Origin: Alphaproteobacteria bacterium Ga0077535
GTDB taxonomy: Bacteria > Pseudomonadota > Alphaproteobacteria > Caulobacterales > Aquidulcibacteraceae
NCBI GenBank assembly: GCA_001464425.1
Contig: LNEK01000020.1
Location: 124,001-188,000 of the forward strand
DNA length: 64,000 nucleotides
Direction of reading: 5' to 3'
Below the pieces are notes generated by a model. The model did no database searches. It saw only the letters and a program-made list of their open reading frames with translations, and was not told where the DNA came from. How positions within the stretch are numbered: the stretch's first letter is position 1; each line of letters begins with the position of its first letter. This document shows positions 51,940 through 62,942 of the stretch, one piece after another. Both the position numbers and the translations under genes were made by a program.

Positions 51940-52661
51940 ACCCGTCCGATCCGCCCCTCGCCGACACGATGCGCCGCATCGAAGATGCCTTCACCGAAGG
52001 CGAGCATTTGCGCGCGGCCCCGAGCGCCGACGCGATCCGGGCGGCCGAGGCGCTTCTGTTCGCGGGTGGCGAGCCGATTAGCGCGAAGACTTTGGGCGAA
52101 AAGCTCGGACCGGCCGTGGATGTCGCGGCGGTGCTGATGAAGCTGAAGGCGGACTACGCCGACCGCGGCGTCCAATTGGTGGAGACTGGGGCCGGGTGGC
52201 GTTTCCAGTCCGCACCCGATCTGGCGTCCCTCTTCACCGAGACCCGGGAAGCGCCCAAGCGGCTCCCGAAGGCGGCCCTGGAGACCTTGGCGGTTATCGC
52301 TTACCACCAACCCGTAACTCGGGCGGAGATCGAGGAAATTCGGGGCGTCAGCCTCTCCCGGGGATCGATGGAACTCCTGATGGAGATCAATTGGATCAAG
52401 CCGCGAGGCCGGCGACGGACGCCCGGCCGGCCGCTCACCTTTGGGACGACGGACGCGTTTCTCAGTCATTTCGGCCTGGCTTCGCTTGACGCGCTGCCAG
52501 GCAAGGATGATTTGAAGGCTCTGGGGCTTTTGGACCCCCGCGCTGCCGCGCAGCTTGACGTGCCGCGCCCAAGCGAGGATGCCGCCTCGGACGAAGAGCC
52601 GCTGTCAGAAGGTGACGACGCGGCAAGCTTTTTCGTGGATCATCTGGACCAAGATGAGTGA
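51936..52661 (+). CDS. scpB: Segregation and condensation protein B
   Basis: 241 residues. Two winged helices are recognisable: RAAEALLFAGGEPISAKTL and ALETLAVIAYHQPVTRAEIE with GVSLSRGSMELLMEINWIK, RRRTPGRPLTFGTTDAFL. It forms the condensin-like SMC complex with ScpA. The C-terminal 45 residues are acidic and probably disordered. Start fixed by the ATGA overlap with scpA. Confidence 0.96.
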   Translation: MNPSDPPLADTMRRIEDAFTEGEHLRAAPSADAIRAAEALLFAGGEPISAKTLGEKLGPAVDVAAVLMKLKADYADRGVQLVETGAGWRFQSAPDLASLFTETREAPKRLPKAALETLAVIAYHQPVTRAEIEEIRGVSLSRGSMELLMEINWIKPRGRRRTPGRPLTFGTTDAFLSHFGLASLDALPGKDDLKALGLLDPRAAAQLDVPRPSEDAASDEEPLSEGDDAASFFVDHLDQDE

Positions 52662-52693
52662 CACGCGCCCCCCCGCGCGATGGAGTTTTGACG

Positions 52694-52927
52694 ATGCATA
52701 TGCCCGGGCTAATCCCGCTCCTGATCGTTCTGGTGCTTGCCTTTTTGCTGTTCTCCAAGCCGGGCCGGATTTCCGGTCTGATGGAAGATCTCGGCAAAGG
52801 CATCAAAGGCTTCCGCAAGGGCCTGGGCGACGAGCAGAATTCGGCCAACGCCGCCGCTGAAGAGCCGCCGCGTCAGGTGCCGGATCAGAACGCCCAACCG
52901 CGCGAGACCGACCGCGCGCAGAACTGA
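52694..52927 (+). CDS. tatA: Sec-independent protein translocase subunit TatA
   Basis: 77 residues. One membrane helix (GLIPLLIVLVLAFLLF) followed by an amphipathic helix (SGLMEDLGKGIKGFRKGL) and a polar tail. The hinge, FG in most TatA, reads FS here (LLFSKPGRISG). TatA oligomers make the passage for folded Tat substrates such as the amidase at 10169. ATG codons at 52694 and 52700 are both possible. It sits between scpB and tatB. Confidence 0.9.
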   Translation: MHMPGLIPLLIVLVLAFLLFSKPGRISGLMEDLGKGIKGFRKGLGDEQNSANAAAEEPPRQVPDQNAQPRETDRAQN

Positions 52928-52947
52928 TGCGAGGCGATTGAGCGCGT

Positions 52948-53418
52948 ATGCTTCCGAGCCTCGGCTTCAATGAGATTATCATTCTCGGCATCCTCGCGCT
53001 CGTCGTGGTGGGGCCGAAGGATTTGCCGCTGCTGTTCCGCAAGCTCGGACGGTGGACGGCGAAGCTGCGTGGCATGGCGCAAGAGTTTCGCACCGGCTTC
53101 GATGAACTTGCGCGCCAGGCTGAACTCGATGAGCTGAAGAAGGAAGTCGACGCACTAAGGCGGACGACATCGCTGCAAGAGCTGCGCAACGAGTTCACGA
53201 AGCCGCTGCCGACGCTTGAGGATTATGCAGGCATCAAATCAACGCCGGCCATTCCCGCGTCTGCCGTAGCACCGGTTGTGACTTCCACTGTGGCGGAAAA
53301 CGCCGAAGACACGGACGACGTCGCGGCGGAGAAGGCTGTGGATGAGGTCGCGGCCGCCAAGCCCGAGGGTGTGCCCGAACATGCGGACGTAGCGCCGATC
53401 GTGAGGAGCGCGCAGTGA
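52948..53418 (+). CDS. tatB: Sec-independent protein translocase subunit TatB
   Basis: 156 residues. The N terminus MLPSLGFNEIIILGILALVV ends in GPKDLPLLFRKLGRW, the TatB signature with the Glu in the first helix. The rest is an amphipathic helix and an Ala/Val/Glu-rich tail. TatB with TatC recognises twin-arginine signals. The last 4 bases overlap the tatC start. Confidence 0.95.
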   Translation: MLPSLGFNEIIILGILALVVVGPKDLPLLFRKLGRWTAKLRGMAQEFRTGFDELARQAELDELKKEVDALRRTTSLQELRNEFTKPLPTLEDYAGIKSTPAIPASAVAPVVTSTVAENAEDTDDVAAEKAVDEVAAAKPEGVPEHADVAPIVRSAQ

Positions 53419-54260
53419 CGTCCGCCGCGAACAAGAAAGTGCTCACGGACGAGGATGAGATCGAAGCCTCGCGGGCGCCGCTGCTCGATCACCTCGGAGA
53501 ATTGCGCGACCGGCTGGTGCGCTCGATCATCGCGGTCGTCGTCGGGTTTGTGATCTGCTTCATTTTCGTCGACGCGCTGTTTCTCTTTCTGGCGCAACCG
53601 TTTCAGACGGCGATGGCAGTCGTTCATCCCGAGCGCGCCGGCCAAGCGATTGAACTTATCAACACGGGCGCCTTCGGCTTCTTTTCGGTGAAGATGCAGA
53701 TCGCGCTGTTCGGCGGGATCGTCTTGGCTTTTCCGATCCTCGCGTGGCAGGCCTACGCGTTCATTGCGCCTGGGCTCTATCGCAACGAGCGTGCGGCGGC
53801 GGCGCCGTTTATGATCGCGGCGCCGGCGATGTTTCTGCTGGGCGCCGCCTTTGTGTTTTACGTGGCGATGCCGTTCGCGTTGAACTTTGCCTTGCATCAG
53901 GAAGTGACCGACGGGCCGGTGCGGGTGACGTATCTGCCGAAGGTCGAGGAATATATGGGCCTCGTCACCACTCTGGTGTTGGCCTTTGGCTTGATGTTCC
54001 AGCTGCCGGTGGTTTTGTCGCTCCTGGGCAAGATCGGCGTCGTCTCGACCTCATTGCTGCGCAAAGGGCGCCGCTACGCCATTGTCGGCATCGCCGCGTT
54101 CTCGGCGCTGGTGACGCCGAACGACGTCATCTCGATGTTCGTCATGGCCCTGCCTGTCTATGCGCTCTACGAAATTTCCATCTGGATCGTTGCGCTGATG
54201 GAAAAGGATCGCGCGAAAAAGGAGGCGGCGGAGGCCGCCGCAGCGCCTCCGGCCCCATAG
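53415..54260 (+). CDS. tatC: Sec-independent protein translocase subunit TatC
   Basis: 281 residues, six membrane segments. RAPLLDHLGELRDRLVRS at the N terminus carries the conserved Glu used for signal binding, and the end of helix three region YLPKVEEYMGLV is also conserved. The start is GTG in a GTGA overlap with tatB. The C-terminal tail is Lys/Glu/Ala-rich. serS follows after 32 bases. Confidence 0.96.
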   Translation: MTSAANKKVLTDEDEIEASRAPLLDHLGELRDRLVRSIIAVVVGFVICFIFVDALFLFLAQPFQTAMAVVHPERAGQAIELINTGAFGFFSVKMQIALFGGIVLAFPILAWQAYAFIAPGLYRNERAAAAPFMIAAPAMFLLGAAFVFYVAMPFALNFALHQEVTDGPVRVTYLPKVEEYMGLVTTLVLAFGLMFQLPVVLSLLGKIGVVSTSLLRKGRRYAIVGIAAFSALVTPNDVISMFVMALPVYALYEISIWIVALMEKDRAKKEAAEAAAAPPAP

Positions 54261-54283
54261 CGCGTACGCGCTGCTTCGGCTAA

Positions 54284-56245
<1,962 letters not shown>

Positions 56246-56293
56246 GGGCCGACGCTTTTGCTTGCTGGCGCGCCAAACCGCGCCGCGTTGACG

Positions 56294-56941
56294 CTAGCGG
56301 GCGGAGAGTATTGAGATCAAGTCGTTACCCTTGGTCTCCACCGGGAGCGCAGCGAAGTTGGCGTTCGTCTCCAACGCTACGCCGAGCAGAGATTGAAAAA
56401 TCCGCCGCGGCAGGGTTTGTGCGTTGAATTGTTCGAGGTGCGGGGTGGTGAATTGCGCATCGAGCAGTTTGAAGCCGCCATGTCTGAGCCGCGCCGCGAG
56501 ATGCACCAAAGCGACTTTGCTGGCGTCGGTGACGCGCGAGAACATGCTTTCACCGAAGAATGCACCGCCCATCGCAACGCCGTAGAGGCCGCCGACAAGT
56601 TCGCCGTCCACGCGCGTCTCAACGCTGTGCGCCAAGCCTTGCGCGTGCAGCGATTGGTAGAGCGAGCGGATGTCGGTGTTGATCCAGGTGTCTTCGCGAT
56701 CGGGCCCGGGCGCGGCGCAGCCCTTGATGACGGCGGAGAATTCGCGGTCGATGGTGAAGGTGAACCGGTCTTGGCGCAGGGTTCGCGCGAGGCGCTTGGG
56801 GACGTGGAAATCGTCGAGCGGGAAGACGCAGCGCCATTCGGGATCGACGATGAAGAATCCGTCGTCGTCACGACTTTCCGCCATGGGAAAGACGCCGCGC
56901 CGATAGCAGGCGAGCAGATCGTCGGTCGAGAAGGCCTTCAC
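56294..56941 (-). CDS. aat: Leucyl/phenylalanyl-tRNA-protein transferase
   Basis: 215 residues from a GTG at 56941, which gives the usual N terminus (KAFSTDDLLACYRRGVFPMAE); a TTG at 56959 would add six residues. No good ribosome site marks either. Motifs: WINTDIRSLYQSLHAQGLAHSVE, GELVGGLYGVAMGGAFFGESMFSR and GFKLLDAQFTTPHLEQFNA. It attaches Leu or Phe to proteins with N-terminal Arg or Lys, marking them for ClpAP. Nearness to accBC is common in alphaproteobacteria. Confidence 0.94.
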   Translation of the reverse strand: MKAFSTDDLLACYRRGVFPMAESRDDDGFFIVDPEWRCVFPLDDFHVPKRLARTLRQDRFTFTIDREFSAVIKGCAAPGPDREDTWINTDIRSLYQSLHAQGLAHSVETRVDGELVGGLYGVAMGGAFFGESMFSRVTDASKVALVHLAARLRHGGFKLLDAQFTTPHLEQFNAQTLPRRIFQSLLGVALETNANFAALPVETKGNDLISILSAR

Positions 56942-56986
56942 GACGCCGGAGTGTGCCAAACGGCAGTACCGGCGTCTATTTTCTGG

Positions 56987-57202
56987 CTACTCGGCGAGCA
57001 GTCGCGAGCGCAGGGTGTCCGCGCCGATCGGGGCGCCGTGGAACTCAGGCTGACCTGACGCTTCGGCCGGGATCGGTGCGATCATCGCCGGGCCATAGGT
57101 CGCGACCGTGGTTTGTGCGGAATTGGCGCAAGCGGCGAGGGCCAGGACCATGAAAGTCAGGACAACGAGTACTGCGACGCCCGCGAATTGTTGATGTGCC
57201 AT
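56987..57202 (-). CDS. Small putative lipoprotein
   Basis: 71 residues. The N-terminal stretch VAVLVVLTFMVLALAACANS ends in a lipobox (LAAC), so a lipid anchor is likely. The rest is short and low in recognised features (PIPAEASGQPEFHGAPIG). I do not recognise it. It lies between aat and a larger lipoprotein gene on the same strand. Confidence 0.6.
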   Translation of the reverse strand: MAHQQFAGVAVLVVLTFMVLALAACANSAQTTVATYGPAMIAPIPAEASGQPEFHGAPIGADTLRSRLLAE

Positions 57203-57260
57203 ACCAAATCAGCCCTGAAAGAGTTTCCAGGGGGCGCTTTGCAATGGCCGGGCCGTTGGC

Positions 57261-57710
57261 TCACTCGCCAGAAAGGCCCATGAGTTCGGGGGGCGCCCCG
57301 TAGCGGGTGGGCCAGTCGCCATAGGCGACATCGCTCGGGCCGACGACGAAATCGAGTACGCCCCAAGCACCGTTCTCGCGCTTCAGCAGCGCGTACGTTC
57401 TACCGCCGCCGTCGAGCACCCCTTCGGCGGCTTGGACGCCGTACTTTGTCTGCGACCAGTCGATGTCGCCGCCGTCGGTTGTGTGGGGTTGGACGACGAG
57501 CCAGGCCCAATCGTTATCAACACTGACAGTCTCGATGGTGAACGACACGTGCTGACCGATGTCGGTGGAAAGCACAGGCGTCAGAGCGTCTATCAGCTCC
57601 TGGCTCGCCGCTTCGGGCGCTGCAGGAGCGGGGGGCCCCGCTTGGTCGGTAGGCGCTTGCGGCGAGCAGGCGACAAGGGCAAACGCCGCGAAAAGAGCTT
57701 TGATCTTCAT
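57261..57710 (-). CDS. Putative lipoprotein of unknown function
   Basis: 149 residues from the ATG at 57710. Short signal with lipobox ([12 protein letters not shown], Cys14), then a Pro/Ala spacer and a beta-rich domain with [20 protein letters not shown] and [19 protein letters not shown] cannot name the family. The start overlaps the accC stop by 3 bases within an ATGA, so it is translated with accC. Confidence 0.78.
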   Translation of the reverse strand: MKIKALFAAFALVACSPQAPTDQAGPPAPAAPEAASQELIDALTPVLSTDIGQHVSFTIETVSVDNDWAWLVVQPHTTDGGDIDWSQTKYGVQAAEGVLDGGGRTYALLKRENGAWGVLDFVVGPSDVAYGDWPTRYGAPPELMGLSGE

Positions 57711-59071
57711 TTCGCGGGCGCCTCTGCTTCTGCTTTGGCCTTCAGATTTTTCTCCAGCCAGTGGATGGAGTAGTCGCCGTTGATCACGTCCGGCTCGTTC
57801 ATCAAATCGCGGAAGAGCGGCAGCGTGGTCTCGACGCCGGTGATGACCATTTCGTTCAGCGCACGGCGCAGGCGCATCAGGCATTCGGCGCGGTCGCGGC
57901 CGTGGACGATGAGCTTGCCGATGAGCGAGTCATAGTTCGGCGGGATCGCGTAGCCGGCATAGATGGCGCTATCCAAGCGCACGCCGAGCCCGCCGGGCGG
58001 GTGATAGCCGGTGATCTTGCCGGGTGACGGTCGGAAAGTTGCCGGGTTCTCGGCGTTGACGCGGCACTCAATGGCGTGGCCGTTGAACTTCACGTCCTTC
58101 TGCTTCACCGAAAGCGGCGCGCCATCGGCGATGCGGATTTGCTCGCGCACCAGATCGATGCCGGTGATCATCTCGGTTACCGGATGCTCGACCTGCAGGC
58201 GCGTGTTCATCTCGATGAAGTAAAACTCTCCGTCCTCGTAGAGATATTCAACTGTGCCGACGCCGAGATAGCCGAGCTTCTGAATGGCTTCGGCAGTGAC
58301 GCGGCCGATCTTGGCGCGGTCCTCGGCGTTGAGCGCGGGTGAGGGCGCTTCTTCGAGCACTTTCTGGTGGCGGCGCTGCAGCGAACAATCGCGCTCGCCC
58401 AGATGGATGACATTGCCGTGGCTGTCCGCGACGACCTGGATTTCGATGTGACGCGGATGCGTCAGATACTTCTCCATGTAAACTTCGTCGTTGCCGAACG
58501 CGGCTTTCGCTTCAGCGCGCGCGGTGGAGAAGGCTTCGCTGACTTCTTCGGCGCTGCGCGCGACTTTCATGCCGCGCCCGCCGCCGCCGGCTGCGGCTTT
58601 GATCAGCACTGGATAGCCGATCTTCTTGCCCCACTTTTTGGCGTCTTCTTCGGTGGCGATGCCGCCGTCAGAGCCGGGCACCACGGGCATGCCTGTGTCG
58701 ATCGCGGCCTGCTTGGCGGCGATTTTGTCCCCCATCAGGCGGATGTGTTCGGCGGTGGGGCCGATGAAGGTCATGCCGTGTTGAGTGACGATCTCGGCGA
58801 ACTTGGCGTTCTCCGAGAGAAAGCCGTAGCCCGGATGGATGGCCTGCGCGCCGGTGATTTCGGCGGCGGCGATGATGGAGGGAATGTGCAGGTAGCTCTT
58901 CTGCGCCGGCGGCGGGCCGATGCAGACGCTCTCATCGGCGAGGCGCACGTGCATGGCGTCCGTATCCGCGGTCGAGTGCACGGCGACGGTGGAGATGCCC
59001 ATCTCCTTGCATGCGCGATGGATGCGAAGCGCGATCTCGCCGCGATTAGCGATCAGGACTTTTTCAAACAT
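57707..59071 (-). CDS. accC: Acetyl-CoA carboxylase biotin carboxylase subunit
   Basis: 454 residues, full length. ATP-grasp domain with the Gly-rich loop [28 protein letters not shown], the catalytic [14 protein letters not shown] and the C-terminal domain [18 protein letters not shown]. It carboxylates biotin on AccB using ATP and bicarbonate, the first step in fatty acid synthesis. Its start overlaps the stop of the interposed secreted-protein gene by 8 bases. Confidence 0.98.
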   Translation of the reverse strand: MFEKVLIANRGEIALRIHRACKEMGISTVAVHSTADTDAMHVRLADESVCIGPPPAQKSYLHIPSIIAAAEITGAQAIHPGYGFLSENAKFAEIVTQHGMTFIGPTAEHIRLMGDKIAAKQAAIDTGMPVVPGSDGGIATEEDAKKWGKKIGYPVLIKAAAGGGGRGMKVARSAEEVSEAFSTARAEAKAAFGNDEVYMEKYLTHPRHIEIQVVADSHGNVIHLGERDCSLQRRHQKVLEEAPSPALNAEDRAKIGRVTAEAIQKLGYLGVGTVEYLYEDGEFYFIEMNTRLQVEHPVTEMITGIDLVREQIRIADGAPLSVKQKDVKFNGHAIECRVNAENPATFRPSPGKITGYHPPGGLGVRLDSAIYAGYAIPPNYDSLIGKLIVHGRDRAECLMRLRRALNEMVITGVETTLPLFRDLMNEPDVINGDYSIHWLEKNLKAKAEAEAPAK

Positions 59072-59564
59072 GATCGACGTAGACTCTTTGCAACTCGCCG
59101 CTCAGCACCATGGAAAAGGCCGCGCCCTCTTCGCCGTGCGGGACGTGATGGTTGTTGACCTGACGTGTGAAAACGCAAGCAAGCGTGTGTTCGGCTTTGA
59201 GAGTCACTGAGAACGACCAGCTCTCTACCCAACCTTGGCCAAGCGGGACGGTGGGCGCCGCGTCAATCGCTGAAATGACGGCGCTGTTTCCGAGCCGGGT
59301 GATGAAGAACTCGCCGGGCTTAATCTCTTCAAATACGTCGCCGTCATCTTCACGCAGAAACACGCGCACGGTGTCGCGAAGTATGATTAGTCTAAAAGGC
59401 TCCCATGCTTCGTCTGCGACCGAGAGGTCCTGGCCGCGGAGAGGCGTCAGCACCCCTTGCCAAGCGCCATCAAGCGCTTGACCCACTTGCGCGCTGGCAG
59501 GCGTTGCCGCGAGTGCGAACGCACTTGCGGCGGCGAATGCGACATGGCGGCGCGAGATTTTCAT
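59064..59564 (-). CDS. Exported protein of unknown function between accB and accC
   Basis: 166 residues. [23 protein letters not shown] is a signal peptide. The mature part is beta-rich ([47 protein letters not shown]). I do not recognise it. In most bacteria accB and accC are adjacent; here this gene lies between them with 1 base after accB and an 8-base overlap with accC, so it is locked into the same transcript. Confidence 0.78.
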   Translation of the reverse strand: MKISRRHVAFAAASAFALAATPASAQVGQALDGAWQGVLTPLRGQDLSVADEAWEPFRLIILRDTVRVFLREDDGDVFEEIKPGEFFITRLGNSAVISAIDAAPTVPLGQGWVESWSFSVTLKAEHTLACVFTRQVNNHHVPHGEEGAAFSMVLSGELQRVYVDHV

Positions 59565-59565
59565 C

Positions 59566-60036
59566 TTACTCGAGAATCACGAGCGGCTCGCCGTATTCGA
59601 CGGGCTGCGCATCGTTGACGAGGATCGCTGTGATCTTGCCGGCGCGTGGTGCTGGGATCGGATTGAAGGTCTTCATCGCTTCGACGACCATCAGGGTCTG
59701 GCCAGCAGTGACGGTGTCGCCGATTTTGATGAACACCGGCGCGCCGGGCTCCGGCGAAAGATAAGCGGTGCCGACCATCGGTGAAGGCACGGCGCCAGGA
59801 TGCGAAGCGGCGTCCGCAACCGGCGCAGGGCCAGCGGCAGGCGGCGGCGCTGCCGGCGCGTGTGCGACTGGCGCTGCGGCGACCATATGCGTGACCGGCG
59901 CGGCAGTCAGCGTGCGGGCAATGCGCAAGCGCAGTTCGCCGTGTTCGACTTCAATCTCCGAGAGCCCGGTGTCGGAGAGAATCTTCGCTAGCTCACGCAC
60001 GAGATCGGGATCGATCGCTTGCTTCTTGTCGCTCAT
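59566..60036 (-). CDS. accB: Acetyl-CoA carboxylase biotin carboxyl carrier protein
   Basis: 156 residues from the ATG at 60036. The C-terminal biotinyl domain (about 85-156) carries VVEAMKTFNPIPAP, with the biotinylated Lys. An Ala/Pro-rich linker (about 50-85) connects to the N-terminal part. It is the first gene of the accB-X-accC run and follows aroQ by 27 bases, a common alphaproteobacterial arrangement. Confidence 0.97.
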   Translation of the reverse strand: MSDKKQAIDPDLVRELAKILSDTGLSEIEVEHGELRLRIARTLTAAPVTHMVAAAPVAHAPAAPPPAAGPAPVADAASHPGAVPSPMVGTAYLSPEPGAPVFIKIGDTVTAGQTLMVVEAMKTFNPIPAPRAGKITAILVNDAQPVEYGEPLVILE

Positions 60037-60063
60037 GTTCTGCGGTTTCCTGCTCACGCGCTT

Positions 60064-60513
60064 TTAGCTCTCGTTCGCCAGCAAGGCTGCAGCCTCGATA
60101 GCCAATAAATATGATGTCGCCCCAAAGCCGGCGATGACGCCCTTTGCGGCTTTGCCCACTAACGAAACGTGACGGAAATCCTCACGCGCGGTGGGGTTGG
60201 AAAGGTGGGTTTCGATCACCGGAACGGCGATCGCCTTGATCGCATCGTGCAGCGCGACCGAGGTATGGGTGTACGCCCCGGCGTTTAGAACAACCGCCCC
60301 GGCCTTGTCGCCCGCCTCTTGCAGCCAGGTGACCAACTCGCCCTCGATATTGGACTGGCGGAACACAATGCCGCGCCCCAGCTGCGCTGCGCGCTCGGCG
60401 CAGGCGACCTCGATCTCAGCCAGCGTCACGCGGCCGTAGATTTCAGGCTCCCTGGTCCCCAACAGGTTCAGGTTGGGGCCGTTCAGCACGTAAATTGGCT
60501 TTGCGTCCGGCAT
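60064..60513 (-). CDS. aroQ: 3-dehydroquinate dehydratase, type II
   Basis: 149 residues from the ATG at 60513; a GTG at 60525 would add four. The catalytic Tyr region is [17 protein letters not shown], and [16 protein letters not shown] and [14 protein letters not shown] are the other conserved blocks. It dehydrates 3-dehydroquinate in the shikimate pathway. It opens the aroQ-accB operon and is divergent from thiS. Confidence 0.97.
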   Translation of the reverse strand: MPDAKPIYVLNGPNLNLLGTREPEIYGRVTLAEIEVACAERAAQLGRGIVFRQSNIEGELVTWLQEAGDKAGAVVLNAGAYTHTSVALHDAIKAIAVPVIETHLSNPTAREDFRHVSLVGKAAKGVIAGFGATSYLLAIEAAALLANES

Positions 60514-60590
60514 CGTCCTCTGCACGGGCGGATGGGGGCTCCGTTGAACCCCGGCTCAAGGGGCTCTAAGTCGGGCGGATAGGAAGGCCT

Positions 60591-60791
60591 ATGCGTCTGA
60601 CCGTCAATGGAGAAACGCGAGATGCGCCCCCCGGGGCGACCCTCGCCGACCTGCTCGCCTCGCTGGGGATAGAGAGCGGCCGCGTGGCGGTAGAGCGCAA
60701 CCGCGAAATTGCGCCAAAGAGCCTGTGGTCTGAGATCGCACTTGAGGACGGCGATCAGCTGGAGATTGTCCAGTTTGTTGGGGGCGGGTGA
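60591..60791 (+). CDS. thiS: Sulfur carrier protein ThiS
   Basis: 66 residues, ubiquitin-like. MRLTVNGETRDAPPGATLADLL is the usual start and the C terminus ends VGGG, providing the Gly-Gly tail that becomes a thiocarboxylate. It gives sulfur for the thiazole ring of thiamine to ThiG. I saw no TPP riboswitch in the 77 bases upstream. The stop overlaps the start of an exported-protein gene by one base. Confidence 0.95.
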   Translation: MRLTVNGETRDAPPGATLADLLASLGIESGRVAVERNREIAPKSLWSEIALEDGDQLEIVQFVGGG

Positions 60792-61414
60792 TGCGGACAC
60801 TTCTTACAGCTTTGCTGACGCTCATTTTTGTCTTTGCGCCAACGGCTGATGCGCAGGACCGGCGTCAGAATGGGTGGTCCGAGCGCGGCGTGTTTGTGTT
60901 TGGCTCCTACTATTTCGATTTCTGGCGCGGCGTGTCCGGGCCTGCCGGGTCGCACATGGTTTCGTCGCTCGTGGACTGTTCGACCGAGGAGTTCTATTGC
61001 CTGCGCGAACAATGGTTCAGCGTCGTGCTGCCGAAGCGGTGCGCTCCTGTTGAAGTCGGCGATGCATGGACAGTGGGCGCCACGACAACGCGCGTCGTTG
61101 CGCGTATCCCGATCACGCGCGGTCCCCATGATATGGGAGACCCAGACCACGCCTTCGCGGTCGCCACGGATGGCTACAACACGGTCTTCTTCTACGATAC
61201 CCAGCGTGGCGTGAGAGCAATTTACCAGGGCTGGCCATTCCACACCAGCGCCGAGGCGGCTGTACAAGCAGATCGCTCACCCCAGATACCGCGCCGCGAT
61301 GCGCGCGCACTTGCTGTGGAGGGCCGACTGCTTGAAGCGGACAATGGCTTTAGCCCCCTCGCAATCGTTTCACCCGATGTTTTCGGCCCATGCTTGGAAG
61401 GCCGCTCTCAATGA
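60791..61414 (+). CDS. Exported protein of unknown function between thiS and thiG
   Basis: 207 residues. [22 protein letters not shown] is a clear signal peptide. Several Cys ([25 protein letters not shown]) could form disulfides, in keeping with export. I do not recognise a family. It is coupled to both neighbours: TGATG with thiS and ATGA with thiG. A periplasmic protein inside a cytoplasmic thiazole pathway operon is odd. Confidence 0.75.
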   Translation: MRTLLTALLTLIFVFAPTADAQDRRQNGWSERGVFVFGSYYFDFWRGVSGPAGSHMVSSLVDCSTEEFYCLREQWFSVVLPKRCAPVEVGDAWTVGATTTRVVARIPITRGPHDMGDPDHAFAVATDGYNTVFFYDTQRGVRAIYQGWPFHTSAEAAVQADRSPQIPRRDARALAVEGRLLEADNGFSPLAIVSPDVFGPCLEGRSQ

Positions 61415-62181
61415 CCGATACACTGAATATCGCCGGCAAGGCTTACGCTTCTCGGCTCATCATCGGCACCGGTAAATACAAATCCTACGCCGAGAACGCT
61501 GCCGCCCTCCAAGCTAGCGGTGCCGAGATCGTCACCGTCGCGGTGCGGCGCGTGAATATCTCAGATCCCACCAAGGAGCGGCTCACCGATCACATCGATC
61601 CGAAGAAGACGACGTTCCTGCCCAACACCGCCGGCTGCTTCACCGCCGACGAAGCGTTGCGCACGCTCCGCCTCGCGCGCGAGGCGGGCGATTGGAAGCT
61701 GGTGAAGCTCGAAGTCCTCGCCGACCAGAAGACGCTCTATCCGGACATGGAAGAGACGCTCAGCGCCGCCAAAATCCTCGTCGCCGAAGGCTTCGACGTG
61801 ATGGTCTATTGCAGCGATGATCCGGTCTATGCGCGCAAACTCGAAGACGCGGGCTGCGTCGCCATCATGCCGCTGGGCTCACTGATCGGATCCGGTCTCG
61901 GCATCCAGAACCCGGTGAACATCCGCCTCATCGTCGAACAAACCCGCGTCCCCGTCATCGTCGATGCCGGCGTCGGCACCGCGAGTGACGCGGCCATCGC
62001 TATGGAGCTCGGCGTCGACGGCGTGCTCATGAACACCGCCATCGCCGAAGCGAAGGACCCCGTCCGCATGGCGCGCGCGATGAAGCACGCCGTGATCGCG
62101 GGGCGGGAAGCGTATCTTGCGGGGCGGATGGGGAAGAAGAAGTATGCTGATCCGTCGAGCCCGCTGGGTGGGCTGATTTGA
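61411..62181 (+). CDS. thiG: Thiazole synthase
   Basis: 256 residues, TIM barrel. Key blocks are [29 protein letters not shown], the substrate Schiff-base Lys in [16 protein letters not shown], and [32 protein letters not shown]. It joins deoxyxylulose phosphate, the ThiS sulfur and dehydroglycine into the thiazole. The codons are rich in C at third positions from about 61420 to 62090, unlike adjacent genes. A second copy of its last 15 codons, with other synonymous codons, lies at 62898-62942. Confidence 0.97.
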   Translation: MTDTLNIAGKAYASRLIIGTGKYKSYAENAAALQASGAEIVTVAVRRVNISDPTKERLTDHIDPKKTTFLPNTAGCFTADEALRTLRLAREAGDWKLVKLEVLADQKTLYPDMEETLSAAKILVAEGFDVMVYCSDDPVYARKLEDAGCVAIMPLGSLIGSGLGIQNPVNIRLIVEQTRVPVIVDAGVGTASDAAIAMELGVDGVLMNTAIAEAKDPVRMARAMKHAVIAGREAYLAGRMGKKKYADPSSPLGGLI

Positions 62182-62846
62182 TGATGCACAAGCCGTTGCT
62201 CGTGTTCCTGTTTAGCGCCGCGTTATGCGGGGTTGCCGTGGCGCAGGAAGGGACGATGCGAATCGAACTCGACTTGCAAGGAGATAGGCCTGAGGCGCTC
62301 TCCACGCCGGAAAAACCGTACGTGGCCCTGATGACCGAAAGCCTAGCGTCTTCTCTATCGTCATTTATCAATGCACGCGGATGCGAGAATGTAACGGCGC
62401 GTTCAACTTCTTTTACGGATGTGAGCCAATCCGATCAGCTCACGCAGCAACTCACACGCGACGGCGGTCGCATGTACAGTGAGCGTCTGTTCGTCGAAAT
62501 CTGCGGTGCGCAGTACATCTCGAACTATTATGTATTGGCGCGTCCCGGCGCGCCGCCTTCTGTCGTGAGCGGCGTGGCCGGTCAGACGCGCGCAAGTCCA
62601 ATGCTGCAGCGCGACGTGCATCCACACGTGATACGTGTGGCGAGGACGCTAGCGGAGTGCCCCGAGCCAAATGCTGTTGGCGTGGCACACACGACGGCTC
62701 AGGACACGCCCGCAGGAAGCGCCTGGCAGGAAACGTGGCTCATTAGCGCGTGCAATAAGGTTGTGGAAATCCCAATCTCATTTACGCCTGCAGCCCAGGG
62801 CGGGCTCAACTACGGAATTAACGGAGAAGCCGCGCGCGTACGCTAG
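62181..62846 (+). CDS. Exported protein of unknown function after thiG
   Basis: 221 residues. Signal peptide KPLLVFLFSAALCGVAVAQ, then a region with four cysteines (ARGCENV, FVEICGAQ, LAECPEPN, ISACNKVVE). I do not recognise it. It starts inside the thiG stop codon (TGATG), so it is translationally coupled. The vestigial thiG end lies 51 bases after its stop, so this gene appears to have arrived as an insertion. Confidence 0.72.
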   Translation: MMHKPLLVFLFSAALCGVAVAQEGTMRIELDLQGDRPEALSTPEKPYVALMTESLASSLSSFINARGCENVTARSTSFTDVSQSDQLTQQLTRDGGRMYSERLFVEICGAQYISNYYVLARPGAPPSVVSGVAGQTRASPMLQRDVHPHVIRVARTLAECPEPNAVGVAHTTAQDTPAGSAWQETWLISACNKVVEIPISFTPAAQGGLNYGINGEAARVR

Positions 62847-62897
62847 CTTGTTGCGTCGATCACCACGGCACTTTCGATTTAGCCTTCAACGCCAGTG

Positions 62898-62942
62898 AAG
62901 AAGTACGCCGATCCGAGTTCGCCGCTGGGTGGGTTGATCTAG
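62898..62942 (+). pseudogene. Vestigial 3' end of thiG
   Basis: The bases encode [14 protein letters not shown] and a stop, identical at the protein level to the last 14 residues of the intact ThiG, but 10 or so bases differ, nearly all at synonymous sites, and the stop is TAG instead of TGA. Upstream the frame is closed (TAG at 62880-62882). It is a leftover of an earlier thiG allele, displaced by the segment in front. Confidence 0.75.

Noticed and set aside
60514-60590. TPP riboswitch before thiS
   Set aside because: The 77-base gap has no CTGAGA-type thi-box and is too short for the full aptamer.
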